DNA from: Bretschneidera sinensis
Taxonomy: Eukaryota; Streptophyta; Magnoliopsida; Brassicales; Akaniaceae
Direction of reading: 5' to 3'
Assembly: GCA_023935145.1 (NCBI GenBank)
Contig: CM043699.1
Location: forward strand, 146,806,536 to 146,870,535
DNA: 64,000 nt
Within the stretch, counting starts at the first letter, position 1; the number at the start of each line of letters is the position of its first letter. The position numbers and the translations under genes were made by a program. This document shows, piece by piece, positions 12,120-23,060 of this stretch. Below the pieces are notes generated by a model, which made no database searches, was not told the origin of the DNA, and saw only the letters and a list, made by a program, of their open reading frames with translations.

Positions 12120-12438
12120 TAACCTAGAAGGTCCCCTGGGGTGGTGATCGGGGAGACTCTTCAACACCCAAGAAAGTGAACTAACAAAATAATCAGATAA
12201 TAAAAATGCTAGAAAGTTGTGTGTACTTGTGTTAATGAAAGCCCCCTTTTTATAGTCTTGGTGGAAAGTCCAATTATGGAAGCAATTAATGTTGAGTGTT
12301 ATAGTAGGATTAGGATTCCATAGGCTTTGTCACGTGTAGCCATTTGACTGTTTACTCTGTCTTGTTTATGAAATTACTTTTTCATCCTTAGAGGGTGCTA
12401 CATCATTATGTTACGGGTTAGAGAATTTTCCCCCTACA
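12120..12438 (-). repeat. 5' LTR of the LARD-like gypsy element, larger right part
   Basis: The other part of this LTR is 4297-4352, on the far side of the CACTA. Joined, the LTR is about 375 bp, shorter than the 541-bp relative at 15754-16294 because of internal deletions. The right end, CCCCTACA (TGTAGGGG on the minus strand), matches the LTR start at 16294. The left end TGATGCC gives the canonical TG..CA termini. Confidence 0.8.
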
Positions 12439-12439
12439 T

Positions 12440-13175
12440 TAATATCATACTAAGTTTTTGTAAGCATGAAGTGTTTGATTCCCTAAATCTTTGAATATGT
12501 GATATGTGAATAAGAGATAAAAGATCTACATAGAGTTAAAGGAAAACAGCTCCACATAGAGTCAAAGGTTTAGATGAACTTTGAAGAGGATGAGACTAAG
12601 TCCAAATAGATCACCTATGAGGACCTAGGGACTAGAGACCCCAAGAACTAGGTTCAAGGGGAAAATAGAATCATATAGTAGTTTGCTAAACATGCACAAA
12701 TTTAGCCGAGTAATTTTACTCATTGTCCATCCCTAAGGTGTACTGCATGTATCCCATGAAGTAAAAGGAGGTTGAGTTTTATAAAACTCTTAATGAGATC
12801 TATAGCTCTTTATGAGTGGAATGTCAAAGTTATGGGACATCCTTGATAGACTTACCTATATGAGTGTGGAAGTGGGGTCGCTTCCTATGAGAATCAAGCT
12901 AATTCTCTAGAACACTCATGAAATCTAGGATAAAGCGCAAAGTCGTAGTGTGCTGGGTTGGAGCTTATAGTAGAACACCGAAATTCTATGTGTGAGATGT
13001 AATCCTTTGTATCCCATAAGAATCCTTAATTCAAGACTTAGCTCACCATTGACATTGGAGCATAGGTTGCTGATTACTAAGTGAAGGTTTAAGCTATTGA
13101 CACCTTCATTATGCATAGTGTTCCATCTTCACTCAAAAGAGATGTGGATTTTTTTTTTTAAAATAAGTGGGGGAT
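12440..13175 (+). mobile_element. 3' end of a Ty1-copia-type element: untranslated tail and polypurine tract
   Basis: No open frame is recognisable. The sequence resembles the long non-coding tails seen between pol and the 3' LTR in some copia lineages, and it runs into an AAGTGGGGGATTG tract (about 13165-13176), a classic polypurine tract directly before an LTR start (TGTTAGATATTT). The 5' part of the element is missing, cut off at 12439 by the gypsy insertion. Lineage is not assigned. Confidence 0.55.
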
Positions 13176-13900
13176 TGTTAGATATTTTAATAAAAATAAA
13201 ATAATAATCACCCCACATGATGATAAATATTATATGAGTGAGTAATTTAGTGGAGAAAGATGTTATAAGTGTTTAATTATGTTAATGTTGTGGTTAGTGG
13301 AGTAAGATAGTACACTACTAACGCACAATTTATGACAATTTGTTCTTTGAATGAGGCATCTTCTCTCAAACCTATAAATAACTATCCTATTAGCCTTCCA
13401 AGGTACTTCATTCTCACACGATTTAAGGACTTTTCTCTCTTCAAGATACTTTATTGTTCTTTCATGTTTGGGTAAAAAAATTGTTGTTTTGGTGGAGTTT
13501 CTACTTTTTAACTTGTGCAGGTTAATAAGGTACAGTGGTGATTGGGCTTGTTGCATCCCGAGGAAAGCGTGTTAAAAAACTCTATGCACCCGGTAACATT
13601 ACCCAAAGAGTGCTTAGTCCACGCCTCACCCTTCGTTACCATGATCATATTGAAATTATGGTAAAGTTAATTTACGTATTTTTGAGATAAGATTAAGGTG
13701 ATATCTTCAATATTTTTTTTTTCCTTAAAGTAAGGTAATTTGAGTTAACTATCTTGTTGTTTATTCTATAATCTTGATTATGATTTTTATTAATTTGTTT
13801 TGTTTATTTTATAGATAAAGGAACAACGATATATATTCTATGTTTAAAAATATATATAATAATATTATACAAACACTTTCAAGGTGAGACTTTTCGTGCT
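13176..13900 (+). repeat. probable copia 3' LTR, right border unresolved
   Basis: It starts TGTTAGATATTT right after a polypurine tract. A promoter-like TATAAATA lies at 13373-13380. I could not find a second copy in the window, so the right border is a guess between about 13600 and 13900. Confidence 0.5.
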
Positions 13901-15433
13901 CACTCTAAGAATTGCTCGATTGTCTCTTCGAACTAATCCACTTAGGTTTAACATCCAAAATCACTCAAGTTTACTTTTTTTTTCTTTCATTACTCTATTT
14001 GAAATAAAGTTAAAATGAATTAAAAAAATTCGTTTAGAAATAAATCGAAATAAATTTTTATGTTTGATTTTTTTATATAAAATTATAAAATTGAATTAAT
14101 TTTAATATTTAAAATATTTGTAATAAATAAATAATTCAAGAAGGGGAAGAGATGATGAGAAAAATAGACATAATTCATTTGGAAAAAAATTAACGAATTT
14201 TTTTTGAGAATAAATATTTGTAGGCTTATTTATACTATTAATAAAGTTAGAATTCTCATTTGGTGTCCACCCCTTCTATAAACCCTTACTTAAATATATA
14301 AATTGATTATTTAAATAAGGTTATATATATAACTCAATAGACTCCAACTCCCCACATCTTACTCCTGTTTTTTCTCTCCCACTATCACAGTTAGACTTAA
14401 TTTCTCCACTCTTCTTATCTCTTTTATCTTCAATCCATATTTTTCTTTCTCACCATCCCACTCAGATTTAACTTCTCAACCCTCCTTATCTCGTTTCACC
14501 TCATGTTGATTTTCTATTTTTCCTCTTTATCTTCACATTTTCAATTGTTCTTATTTCTATTTGGTAATTCTAACATGATTGTTATTCTCTTTGGGTTTCT
14601 TTGCAAGTTCAGTTTTCTAATGGAGAATATGTGACCATTAAGCTTGACATGCTTATTGGTAAGAAGATAATTGTTAGTATATTGTTTTATCACATAAAAT
14701 AACAGATCAACACACGCTTATTGGTAAGAAGTTCTTTCACAATTGTTGTTTGGTTCTTGGTGTTCAATACTTTTAATTGTTCAAATTCAAGAAATTCTGA
14801 AAATTTATGTTAAGGTAGGGTTTATACCATGCATCATGTTTTTTCTATGTTCTGTATGCTTTAATAAATGAATTTTATGATTAATTCATACAAAGAATGA
14901 TTGCAATCATGTCTTTTATAGTTTGAAATCACATAAGATGAAACCAGATTCAATAGAGATATATTCTGTTATAGGTCTGTATATTATGCTTTCGTTATGC
15001 AGTGAACTTAATATTTTAGTATGCTTTAGTTTTACATGTCTAGAGATTGCATAGTGAAATTCAGCTCAATTAGATGTCTAGGTGTTAGTCTATCATTAGA
15101 CTTATTACAACTGCGTTCTAGAAATCATAATCTGCATAGATTCCATAGTTCAATTTTAAGCTAATGTAACTAGATCATTTTAAGACCAAATTAGATGATT
15201 CTTAAGTCGATGTTTAAGTTCTAGAAGTCTAGTCTCTAAACTATTTTGAATCACCTAGAAATGTTATGTAATGAGTGAGATAATGATATTTTAGTTGATT
15301 GTGTTCAAGCATGACAGATTTATTTAGCTATTGTTTTTATCGATGAATTTGCATGTGTATGTCATTGTGCGCGCGTGTGAATGAAAGAGAGTTATCGATA
15401 TTGAATGAAGAATTATTGTTTAAGGTAAGTTCC
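13901..15433. other. AT-rich DNA, nothing recognised
   Basis: 14340-14560 is pyrimidine-rich and leader-like; the direct repeat CTTATTGGTAAGAAG occurs twice (about 14652 and 14718). No open frame of note, no terminal repeats and no domain are seen. It separates the copia LTR from the truncated gypsy on its right. Confidence 0.4.
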
Positions 15434-15753
15434 AAGAATTGCTCTTGAGTTACTGGAGTAGTTGGGCTTGGTGTAGGAGGTGCCTCCATATTTTCTTAGA
15501 CACCAGGGTTTACCGGGTTGGAATGAGAGGGCAGCTCATGTCTAGTGTGCCCATCAAATAGTTCGTTGTGGCCCTGATCTGAGGTGTTATGCTCTCGGAT
15601 ACTAGAGAGTCCCAAGCCCTGTTGTTGGCTTTTGCTAAGGGCCCGAGTGGTGGGGCTGACCTTATCTTTGGAAGCGTTCTTAAAAGGCATATCAACAAAT
15701 GAGTTCTTTTTCTTCTGAAGATAAGTAGTTTTCCACAGATGACGTCAATCTGT
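15434..15753 (-). pseudogene. truncated gypsy gag amino-terminus (minus strand)
   Basis: Reading leftward from the 5' LTR, the leader resembles GGCATCA + ACAGATTGACGTCATCTGTGG, a mutated form of the GGCGCCGTCTGTGGGAA leader. A frame then begins MPFKNASKDKVSPTTRALSK (from 15690), with a later stop at 15496; beyond it the frame reads MEAPPTPSPTTPVTQEQF. Hydrophilic, proline-rich, with VTQEQF: this is the usual look of the N-terminus of gypsy gag proteins. It breaks off near 15434; the rest of gag and all of pol are absent. Confidence 0.55.
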
Positions 15754-16294
15754 TGATGCCAAAAATCTGCCAAGTAGTCGAAGAGCCGGAATGCGGTACC
15801 TACACACACGAAATGAGGAAAAAACCTAAAAGTTGTCGGGAGACCGGAGGGGTTATGCCTTCGGAGGAATCTCCGATGCCTATGTTATAATAAGGCTTTT
15901 GAGTGAAAGGAAAGCTGGACAAAATTGTAGAGCTATGATTAAGAGTTGAATGCACCTTTTGATGTTGAGAGCCCACTTATATAGTGTTTCAGAGCAGAGT
16001 TCAATTACGAGAGCGATTGATTATCGAGAATCATGATAGGAATGAGATTCTTTTGGTTTATCTATAAGCTGGAGTGTCATAGTAGTATTAGGACATTGGC
16101 GTGGAATTAATATCATGCCTTTTGTCAGGTGTAACCATTTTATTGGTTGTTCTGTCTGAGTCGTAAAATTACTTTTTTTCCCTTTGAGATTGTCATATGT
16201 CATTGGATGGGAAACTTTGTCCCTGAATTTACCGTTTTGCTCTTGGTGGGTGCCACGTGTTGTCGTGTAATTGGATGATAAATTTTTCCCTACA
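15754..16294 (-). repeat. 5' LTR of a truncated gypsy element (minus strand, 541 bp)
   Basis: The plus strand begins TGATGCC and ends CCCTACA, giving TG..CA ends in both readings. It shares ordered blocks with the LTRs at 2005-2413 and 12120-12438. On the right it abuts LINE sequence directly (TCACTCTCCATGG), so the gypsy inserted into the LINE fragment. The matching 3' LTR is missing. Confidence 0.8.
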
Positions 16295-16438
16295 TCACTC
16301 TCCATGGTAGGAAAGAATTAGAAGCCACTTAGACTTGCTAGAAGTTCATTCGTTTAACATATTTAAAACGCATAACTTGAAAGAAGGTGGACTATGGTTC
16401 CTTAATGAGCCGCCAAGCTTGCTTAAGCATAGCATGAT

Positions 16439-16647
16439 TCATCTGATTAGTATTTTGAATACACAGTCCACCTCAAAGCTTGCTTTCACAAACTGATCCT
16501 TTAGTACCCAATGTACATTTTGCTTACCCTCCTCTTGAACCCATAAGAAGTGGTTAATTGTCTTGTCAATTTTATCACACCACGATTTGGGAAATTTAAA
16601 ACAATTCATCAGGTAGAAATAAATAGAAGATAATTTTGACTTATAAG
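16439..16647 (-). pseudogene. LINE B RT connection fragment
   Basis: The open frame contains the conserved FKFPKSWCDKIDK and NHFLWVQEEGK blocks of plant L1 ORF2 proteins between RT and zf-RVT. The first residues of the open frame (16648-16678) belong to the hAT terminus, not the LINE. Confidence 0.8.
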
Positions 16648-18134
16648 TAGGGGTGAGCATGAAACTCGGTTGACCCATGAATCCAACCCAAATCGATATA
16701 ATGGGTTGGGTTGAGTTGAAAATATTTTGAACTCGGTGGGTTGGGTTGGGTCATGGGTTCAAAATTTTCAACCCGACCCAAACTGGTAACCCGGTCAAAT
16801 ATATAATTAAATATTTTATATTTATTGAATATAAAATAGTGTATAAATATTTATAGTATAATTGTAAAATATATAATCATAAAATGTTCATTTTAATTAC
16901 TATTAGTGTGTAAAATTATACATAACAAATACTCAAATGTCCAAACAAGTCTTATATTTTTCAATTACCCAGATTTTAGTTTCAAATATTTACACTAGAA
17001 ACAAATACTGATTTCGAGTTATGAAATAGTTTTCATAATTATTCTTAAGCATAACTTCAATTAGAATGAATTGATGCACAATTAATTTATGCTAACAAAA
17101 TTTTGATTTCTTGTATCGTTGTAACTATAAAATAAACATAGAAATTAACACTAACCTACAAGATTCCAATCGGGATATATGTTTAGAGATAAACTTATAT
17201 TCCAAAAAGATGTACCATAATGTTGATGGGAGAAATGCTGAATGTACGATAAAGATTAATAATACTAACTCGCTGGAAGCCTTTTCATGCAAATATTATT
17301 GAACCATTCAATTTGCCTCTCTGTGACCTTTTAAGAGTGCTCATGTCGCTTCCACGTGCATTAAAGTATAGTCTAAAAATTAGATTGATTAGTGAGAAAG
17401 CACTAGCACAGTCGACAAATGCTGAGTTACTAAAATATATTATTAGCAACTATCCAGAAATTCAGATTTCCTTCGTAATTAAACAGTTTTCTGAAGTAAG
17501 TTAAATTCATATCAACTAAAGCAGTTCCTAACGCAACATTCAGATGAAGATTATGTTTTTCAATATAATGATGAATCCATATTCTAACATCAAGGGCTCC
17601 AGGTTGTGAGCAGACATATAAGAAATTGACCATGGTCACTTCATCAGGTTCTATATTACTCGCTTGCATTTCATGAAACAACGCCAAAGCATCCTTACCA
17701 AGTTTGGTTTCAATGTAGCCTCCAATTATGGCATTCCATGACACAACATCCTTCTTTTGCATGTCATCAAAAAACTTCGTAGTAGTATCATAGCCTACAA
17801 CCATTATAGTCCATGAAACAATTTTTCTCTTTTTTATGTTATTAAATATTCTTTATGCTATGGGTAGGCACACATATTTTACTTGTAATATGAATGGATT
17901 TAGTTTTGGATTTAATAGAATATTTTTTTTGTTATGTAATATGTATGGTTTAATTATTTAGTAAAAAAAATATAACAACTCGGTGACCCAAACCAACCCA
18001 AACCGAATAGAATGAGTTGGGTTGGGTTGAGGTTGGATGGGTTGGATTGGGTTGAGATTTTTTCAATCCGGTATGAATGGGTTGGGTTAAAATTTTAAGA
18101 TAACCCGACTCAAACCGACCCATGCTCACCCCTA
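16648..18134. mobile_element. hAT-like transposon (1,487 bp) carrying a PPR gene fragment
   Basis: The left end is TAGGGGTGAGCATG and the right end is CATGCTCACCCCTA, a 14-bp perfect terminal inverted repeat. Both subterminal zones are packed with GGGTTGGGTT-type repeats (16670-16790 and 17975-18120). It is flanked by CTTATAAG (16640-16647) and CTTATAAA (18135-18142), an 8-bp target duplication with one mismatch, as expected for hAT. No transposase was seen, so it is non-autonomous. The interior holds a minus-strand PPR fragment. The LINE B protein reads across the insertion site once the element is left out. Confidence 0.9.
17508..17830 (-). pseudogene. captured fragment of a pentatricopeptide repeat (PPR) gene
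   Basis: The minus-strand translation contains KDVVSWNAIIGGYIETKLGK, then ALALFHEMQASNIEPDEVTM, GALDVRIWIHHYIEKHNLHL and NVALGTALVDM, the standard run of PLS-class plant PPR motifs; the piece upstream reads IVSWTIMVVGY. It covers only about 100 residues, with no start, organelle-targeting peptide or C-terminal E/DYW domain. PPR proteins normally act in organelle RNA processing. Here it is a transduplicated piece inside a DNA transposon, without a visible promoter. Confidence 0.88.
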
Positions 18135-18404
18135 CTTATAAATATCAACTTAACTCTTGGTGACAAAATCTTGGCTAAAGCAATTTTATCCCAAATACCT
18201 TGTAAGATTCTGGTTTTTTGTAGCAAAAATTAATTTCAAGCCCCAATTACCTACCCAGTTGATTAACAAATGGGATGCCAAAAAAGGAAGCCATATGTCC
18301 TTTTGTATTATCTAGAGTATTAGGACTGAAAAAGGAAAAAGACAATAAGATTTGGATATGTTGATTTATTCTCCGCTCTAGGCACAAAAGATAACAAATT
18401 TTGG

Positions 18405-18836
18405 TTAAACCAAACCAACATCAATTTCCCTTCCCTTTCTTGCTAAAAGATCCGCCGCCTTGTTAACTTCACGAAAAACATGGAAGAACATAAATATGTT
18501 GAACTTCCACATGAGCTCCCTATAATCATTAATCAAAATGTGATGGGTATTGTTATGGTTTTTCCATAATTCAGCCGAACTTTTAGCATCCAAATCAATC
18601 TCAACACTATGAATTTGTAAATCAATAGCCATAGCAAGGCCATCTCTAAGAGACCTAAGCTGGGCAAGCATACTAGAACCATAGCTAATGTTTCTAAAGA
18701 AACCCTTAACACAACTACCCTTATCATCCCGAATGAGGTTGCCACCATTACAAGGACCGTGGTTACCCATAGTCGAGCCATTCGAGTTTAATTTCACCCG
18801 AGGATGCGAAGAAGGGGGACCGGTTGATCTCAACAC
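18405..18836 (-). pseudogene. LINE A RNase H domain (RVT_3-like)
   Basis: The frame reads VKLNSNGSTMGN, GGNLIRDDKGSCVKGF, AQLRSLRDGLAMA, VEIDLDAKSS and HVFREVNKAADLLARKGR. These are the sequence landmarks of the RNase H-like domain at the C-terminus of plant L1 ORF2: the D/N-x-N/D-G-S start, the xGG-R-D turn, the E/R-LRDGL helix, the ExD and the EVNKxAD end. The frame is open for 143 codons. Confidence 0.85.
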
Positions 18837-19112
18837 ATTCAGGAGGATTTTTCAAGGAGTTGGCACAAGCAATGTTAGCAAATTCACAAGCTTTAAATAG
18901 AGTATCAAATGCTAATGTCTTGGAGAAGTAAAAACATTTTAAAAAACTAGCTTGTTTCTAGCACACGAAAGATTCCAAATGATAAAACCAATGAAGGAAT
19001 TCAAAGGAGTATTGCGGGAGCAAATAAAAGAAAAGGAAAGATTTTCAGATAACCATGTTAAGAATGGTGTTTGGAAGGAATGTAAAAGGTAATCGGGGAT
19101 CGGAAAATGACT

Positions 19113-19457
19113 TCAAAAAATTTTGGCCATTAAACAATCTATGAAAATATGCTCACAAGTTTCGAGAACCTCAAGGCATAAGGAGTTGCTACTATCAATG
19201 GGAATGTTACGGATAATGGGAGTTACTTTGTGTTTAATTTTATTATGGGCACACAACCACAAAAAGTGCTTGATTCTTATGTTACCAATGCAATTCCAGA
19301 CATGGTTCCAATTGAAGTCAATGATATCCACATGAGAATTAATAGTCAAGTGGTAGGCACTCGTATTATCAAACTCCCCATTACTAGAAAGACCCCAAGA
19401 GAGAGAATCAGCTAAAGAACCAAAGAGATCAAAGGGGGTGGCCTGACAGGTACACAC
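19113..19457 (-). pseudogene. LINE A zf-RVT domain
   Basis: It contains LSWGLSSNGEFDNTSAYHLT, WNHVWNCIGNIRIKHFLWL, and LCLEVLETCEHIFIDC, matching the zinc-binding reverse transcriptase domain (zf-RVT) between RT and RNase H in plant L1 elements. The C..C..H..C spacing is partly preserved. Confidence 0.8.
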
Positions 19458-19499
19458 GATGGAATTAGGTAAAATCCTGGAAAGAAAACTAATATTCTA

Positions 19500-20960
19500 G
19501 TGGTCATTATGCTTAAGGTCGGGAACTTTTAACTCATCCTCACCAAGGTTCAAGGGGCCCTGATGACAGTCCTAAGGGAAAAGGATCCCAGCCAAGGTCA
19601 AAGCCAAAAAGAGGAAAACTAACCATCCTTGATAACCCATTTAAGGCCTCTTTGATTGGTTTTGCAACCTTGATCATTTTCCAAACCAGTCTTTCTTAAC
19701 TAAGGAAGCATTGGCTTGGCAAGGAACATAAGATTTTAATCATTTTTTAAGCCTAAGGCCACCCTCTTTTTAGGTTGGGTAATATTGTCTTAATTAACTA
19801 AATGGATTTTCCTTTTTCATTTGACGACTCAACAAGAAATTTCTATTGACACGGTCAAGCTCAAGAGCAATGGAATAAGAAATCAGAAGACGTTGCAAAT
19901 AATAATTGGGCATGGAAGAGATCACTGATTGGATGAGTGTATTTCTACCTGCAAAGGATAACGATTTTGACTTCCACCTTGAAAGTTTGGCTCTGAACTT
20001 TTTATCAATAAATTTAAAATTTGTTTTCTTGCTTCTACCGTGGAAAATAGGGAATCATGAGTATTTTCCAATGGAATCCATGGTGGGGAAACTAATGGAT
20101 GTCATAAAAAGCTCAGCATACGAGGGACTCACATTAGGGGAGAAATTACTTTCGACTTATCTTTATTAATCACATGACCCTAGTAAGAGTCTCTTAACGG
20201 AAAAGTATTTTTTATTATCTGCTTTTGTAAAAAGCAAAAGATCATCTGCAAAGAAAATGTGGGACAATTTAGGGCCACCCCTACCAATTCTAAGAGAGTT
20301 TGACTACCCTTATTTATCTCAGAGTGAATAAGAAATGAGAGATACTCAAGACAAAGGAAGAATAAATAAGGGGGCAACGAGTCTCTTTGGTGGATGCCAT
20401 GCGAGGGAAGAATAGAAAAGGATACACTTCCATTAATGATGAAAGACAGAGAGGAAGTGAAGATAGCACTAAGAATGAGATAGATCCACTGGGGAGGGAA
20501 ATTGAAGAAATGAAGAGTGTCCCTAATAAAGTCCCATTATAACCTATCGTAGGCCTTGTCTAAATCAACTTTCATAGTCATAAAACCCGCTTTCCCTTTT
20601 TTATACTAAGAGAGTGGATAGTTTCTTGGGCCACAATCACATGGTCTGAGGTTCTACGTCCGACTACAAAACTACCTCGATGGGGGCTAATGAGGTCCCC
20701 AATTAGAAGATGTATTCTATTAACCAAAATCTTAGAGATGATTTCTACATGCTGTTACAAAGGCTAATAGGTTGAAATTGTTTGATAGTTTCAGGTTTTG
20801 AATCTTTAGGAATAAGACCGACTAGAGTTCCATTTCAACTAGCTGGAATGAACCAAGTAGGAAAAACTCTCATTTCTTGTAATTAGCTCATGCTCTTTAG
20901 ATCGAAGGCTACAACTTCCATTGTTCATTGATTCTCAAAGCGCAAATGGATTTTTTAGGG
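19500..20960 (-). pseudogene. LINE A reverse transcriptase domain
   Basis: Reading the minus strand: KILVNRI and SFVVGRRTSDHVIVAQE; DLDKAYDRL (about 20540-20570) in place of the usual D-KAYD; HQRDSLPPYLFFLCLEYLS (20398-20340) for GxxQGDPLSPYLF; FADD as the reverse complement of 20241-20252; and SFAGRNTLIQSVISSMPNYY in the thumb. Several stops and frameshifts break it. A nick-primed reverse transcriptase was its original job. Confidence 0.82.
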
Positions 20961-21179
20961 TAACTCCACAAACTCATGCGTGGTCTTCCAAAGTCATCTC
21001 TAACGACCAAGTTCGAAGCTTCTGAATTGATACTATTCTCAAGGCTATAAGGATCTTTGAGGGCCACCAAACGCCCAGGGTAAGATCAAAAGCAAGAATC
21101 ATAGTTATTTTTCTACATCTCTCCAGAAATCCAGATTGAGGTTGTTGATTTATAGTCAAAAACCCCAAAATATTGGGGA

Positions 21180-22640
21180 AGAGCCAGGGTTTCTATTTAT
21201 GTTTCTTATTTTTATGTTAAATTAGATTCCTTTACCTTTCTTTTTTATACTTATACTCGCCTAAATCGTTATGTTTTAGGTGTTATGATTTTTACAAGTC
21301 GGGGTTATAAAATTTGAGTCATGATTAGAAAACGCTCAGTTATCTCAATCTAACCGTTAAAAAAATTATTATTTCTTTGTTTTATGTTCCTAACATCTTG
21401 TTTGATGATTGATGTTAGTTTTAGTTCAATCAAAGATATTTTGCCAATTATTTTATGAGTTTCTTTAAGTTGTTATCGTTTATGCACTCATGTTTGATGC
21501 TTAAATTTCTCTCTTTTTGTTCACATTGTTAAAATTTCTTTTTTGGACTAATTTTTTCATGGTAATTGATCTGTATGTTTAGTTTAGGTCTGAAAATTAT
21601 TGTGAATTAATTTTTCTTGTGTGATTTTATAGTTCAATCAAAGATATTTTGCCAATTATTTTATGAGTTTCTTTAAGTTGTTATCGTTTATGCACTCATG
21701 TTTGATGCTTAAATTTCTCTCTTTTTGTTCACATTGTTAAAATTTCTTTTTTGGACTAATTTTTTCATGGTAATTGATCTGTATGTTTAGTTTAGGTCTG
21801 AAAATTATTGTGAATTAATTTTTCTTGTGTGATTTTATATTGATTTTCTAAGTATACCTCTGTTGTTACTGTTTCTGCACCTCTAACTTCTTATTGTTTG
21901 TTTACATAGTTAAAATTGCTTTTAAGGTCTAATCCTTTCATGTTACATGATTTCGTATGTGTAGTACAGATCTAGAAAATATAATGAATTAATTTTCTTT
22001 GATCGATTTTATGTTAAGTTTCTTTCCAAGCTTATCATTGAAGCCCTATTAGACACAAAGCATGAATTAGGGTTTTTTATTTGTTTATTTCTTTGCTAGC
22101 TTTGATCTTTGTCTTGGTATTCCATTTAGATTAATATGTTTAGGTACTGCATATGCATCTAAATTCCATTTAGTTTTTTTTTTATATCATCATTATGCAT
22201 GTCATATAGAAAAGTGTGTTTAGGTTTTTTAGTTCATTTGTTTTTTCTTTGATTCTCAATCTTTTATGTCATCTATTATAAGAATGTTAGGTTTTTATTT
22301 GCCATTTTTATTCTTTTTAAAGAATTTTTGATTGTCAAGTAATTGGTTGAGTGAATCTATCGTCCTTGGGAGGACAATATTGTCCAATAAACAATGCCGG
22401 CTTAGTAATCTCTCAAATATACATGACCTTCATTCTTTTATGATGTTTGATGTAACTGTTACATGTTTCAATTGATTGATATTAAACTTTATTGTGTGCG
22501 AATGAATGCTAGTATGTGCTAATGGTAATTTTACTTAAAATTTAAGTACTTTTCCAGGAACACAAAGAGTTAGGCTTCGGTCTATATGAGAGAAAGATCT
22601 ATAATTCCTTCTTCTCTCATACCTAAATATCCCCACCCAT
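21180..22640. other. non-LINE block between LINE A domains, contains a 208-bp duplication
   Basis: T-rich sequence with no recognisable protein lies between LINE RT and endonuclease. It contains a perfect 208-bp tandem duplication plus a diverged third copy. It could be an unrecognised insertion, but I found no terminal repeats or target duplication. Confidence 0.45.
21423..21838. repeat. perfect tandem duplication, 2 x 208 bp
   Basis: Copy 1 is 21423-21630 and copy 2 is 21631-21838; by eye they are identical over all 208 bases, beginning AGTTCAATCAAAGATATTTT and ending TGTGTGATTTTAT. A third, diverged copy follows at about 21839-22015, for example TTTACATAGTTAAAATTGC and GATCGATTTTAT at its end. 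Confidence 0.93.
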
Positions 22641-22648
22641 AATCTCTA

Positions 22649-23060
22649 TCACAAGACCGATGAAAATGGAATTTGACATCCTTTAAGGTCAAATGGGGGT
22701 TCCTTACTCGTCATCCTTGCTTCGTGCTTAGATGACCAAAGAGTGTCCAGTGTGAAAAATGTGCCTATACCTAAATGACCCCTCTTCGTGGGATCCCTTA
22801 GTAATTGACAAAGGACGGTGAAAGACGTGGTACAATCATTGAACAAGGCTGCCCTTGATCGATTTATGGGTTGACCGCTTAATTTCTTGCTAGAATGCAT
22901 GAGATCATTAAAGTCACCCACCATAATCCAAGGGGAATTAATAACAGAGGCTAGGTTCATGAGATTACACCACAATTCCGTCCTAGTATCATCGTTTGAG
23001 TGGCCATAAACAATGGATAAGAACCAATACTTAGGGTGAGAGAATACCTTAAACATTGCA
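22649..23060 (-). pseudogene. LINE A endonuclease domain fragment
   Basis: The minus-strand frame has WFLSIVYGHSNDDTRTELW, INSPWIMVGDFNDLMHSSKK and NRSRAALFNDC, typical of the exonuclease-endonuclease-phosphatase (APE-like) domain of plant L1 ORF2; the VGDFND motif holds the catalytic Asp and Asn. The amino-terminal part (WNCRG-type start) is missing, and the end after about residue 75 is garbled. Confidence 0.85.

Larger units (their letters stand above)
2005..12438 (-). mobile_element. LARD-like Ty3-gypsy element, split by a CACTA transposon
   Basis: A minus-strand LTR element. The right LTR (4297-4352 plus 12120-12438) and the left LTR (about 2005-2413) share blocks with a third copy at 15754-16294. 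Reading the minus strand, the right LTR ends in GGCATCA and is followed by AAAATGGCACCGCCCATGGG, which resembles the plant gypsy leader consensus TTGGCGCCGTCTGTGGGAA. Just before the left LTR lies a purine tract, GGAAGTGGGGGACATCTAA, expected for a polypurine tract. The internal part (2414-4296, about 1.9 kb) holds minisatellite and no gag or pol, so it is a large-retrotransposon-derivative type unit. A 5-bp target duplication was not resolved because the left end is eroded. Confidence 0.72.
16298..18400 (-). mobile_element. L1-type LINE fragment B (RT thumb/connection), split by a hAT-like element
   Basis: Reading the minus strand, 18380 to 18143 carries FGIPFVNQLG, LGLEINFCYKKPESYK and a PRFCHQELS-like end, the region after the FADD motif of plant L1 RT. 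After the hAT insertion the protein resumes at 16647 with LSSIYFYLMNCFKFPKSWCD and INHFLW, then QAWRLIKEP and SNSFLPW-like sequence to about 16300, where a gypsy LTR cuts it. Stops and frameshifts are common. This is a different copy from LINE A, which has its own thumb region. Confidence 0.8.

Noticed and set aside
16670..16790. GGGTTGGGTT repeats as an interstitial telomere
   Set aside because: The unit is not the plant telomere repeat TTTAGGG, and the array is confined to the hAT-like subterminal regions in mirrored orientation.
19906..20169. 87-codon plus-strand frame starting MGMEEITDWMSV
   Set aside because: It is the antisense of the LINE A RT thumb region, which reads clearly on the minus strand.
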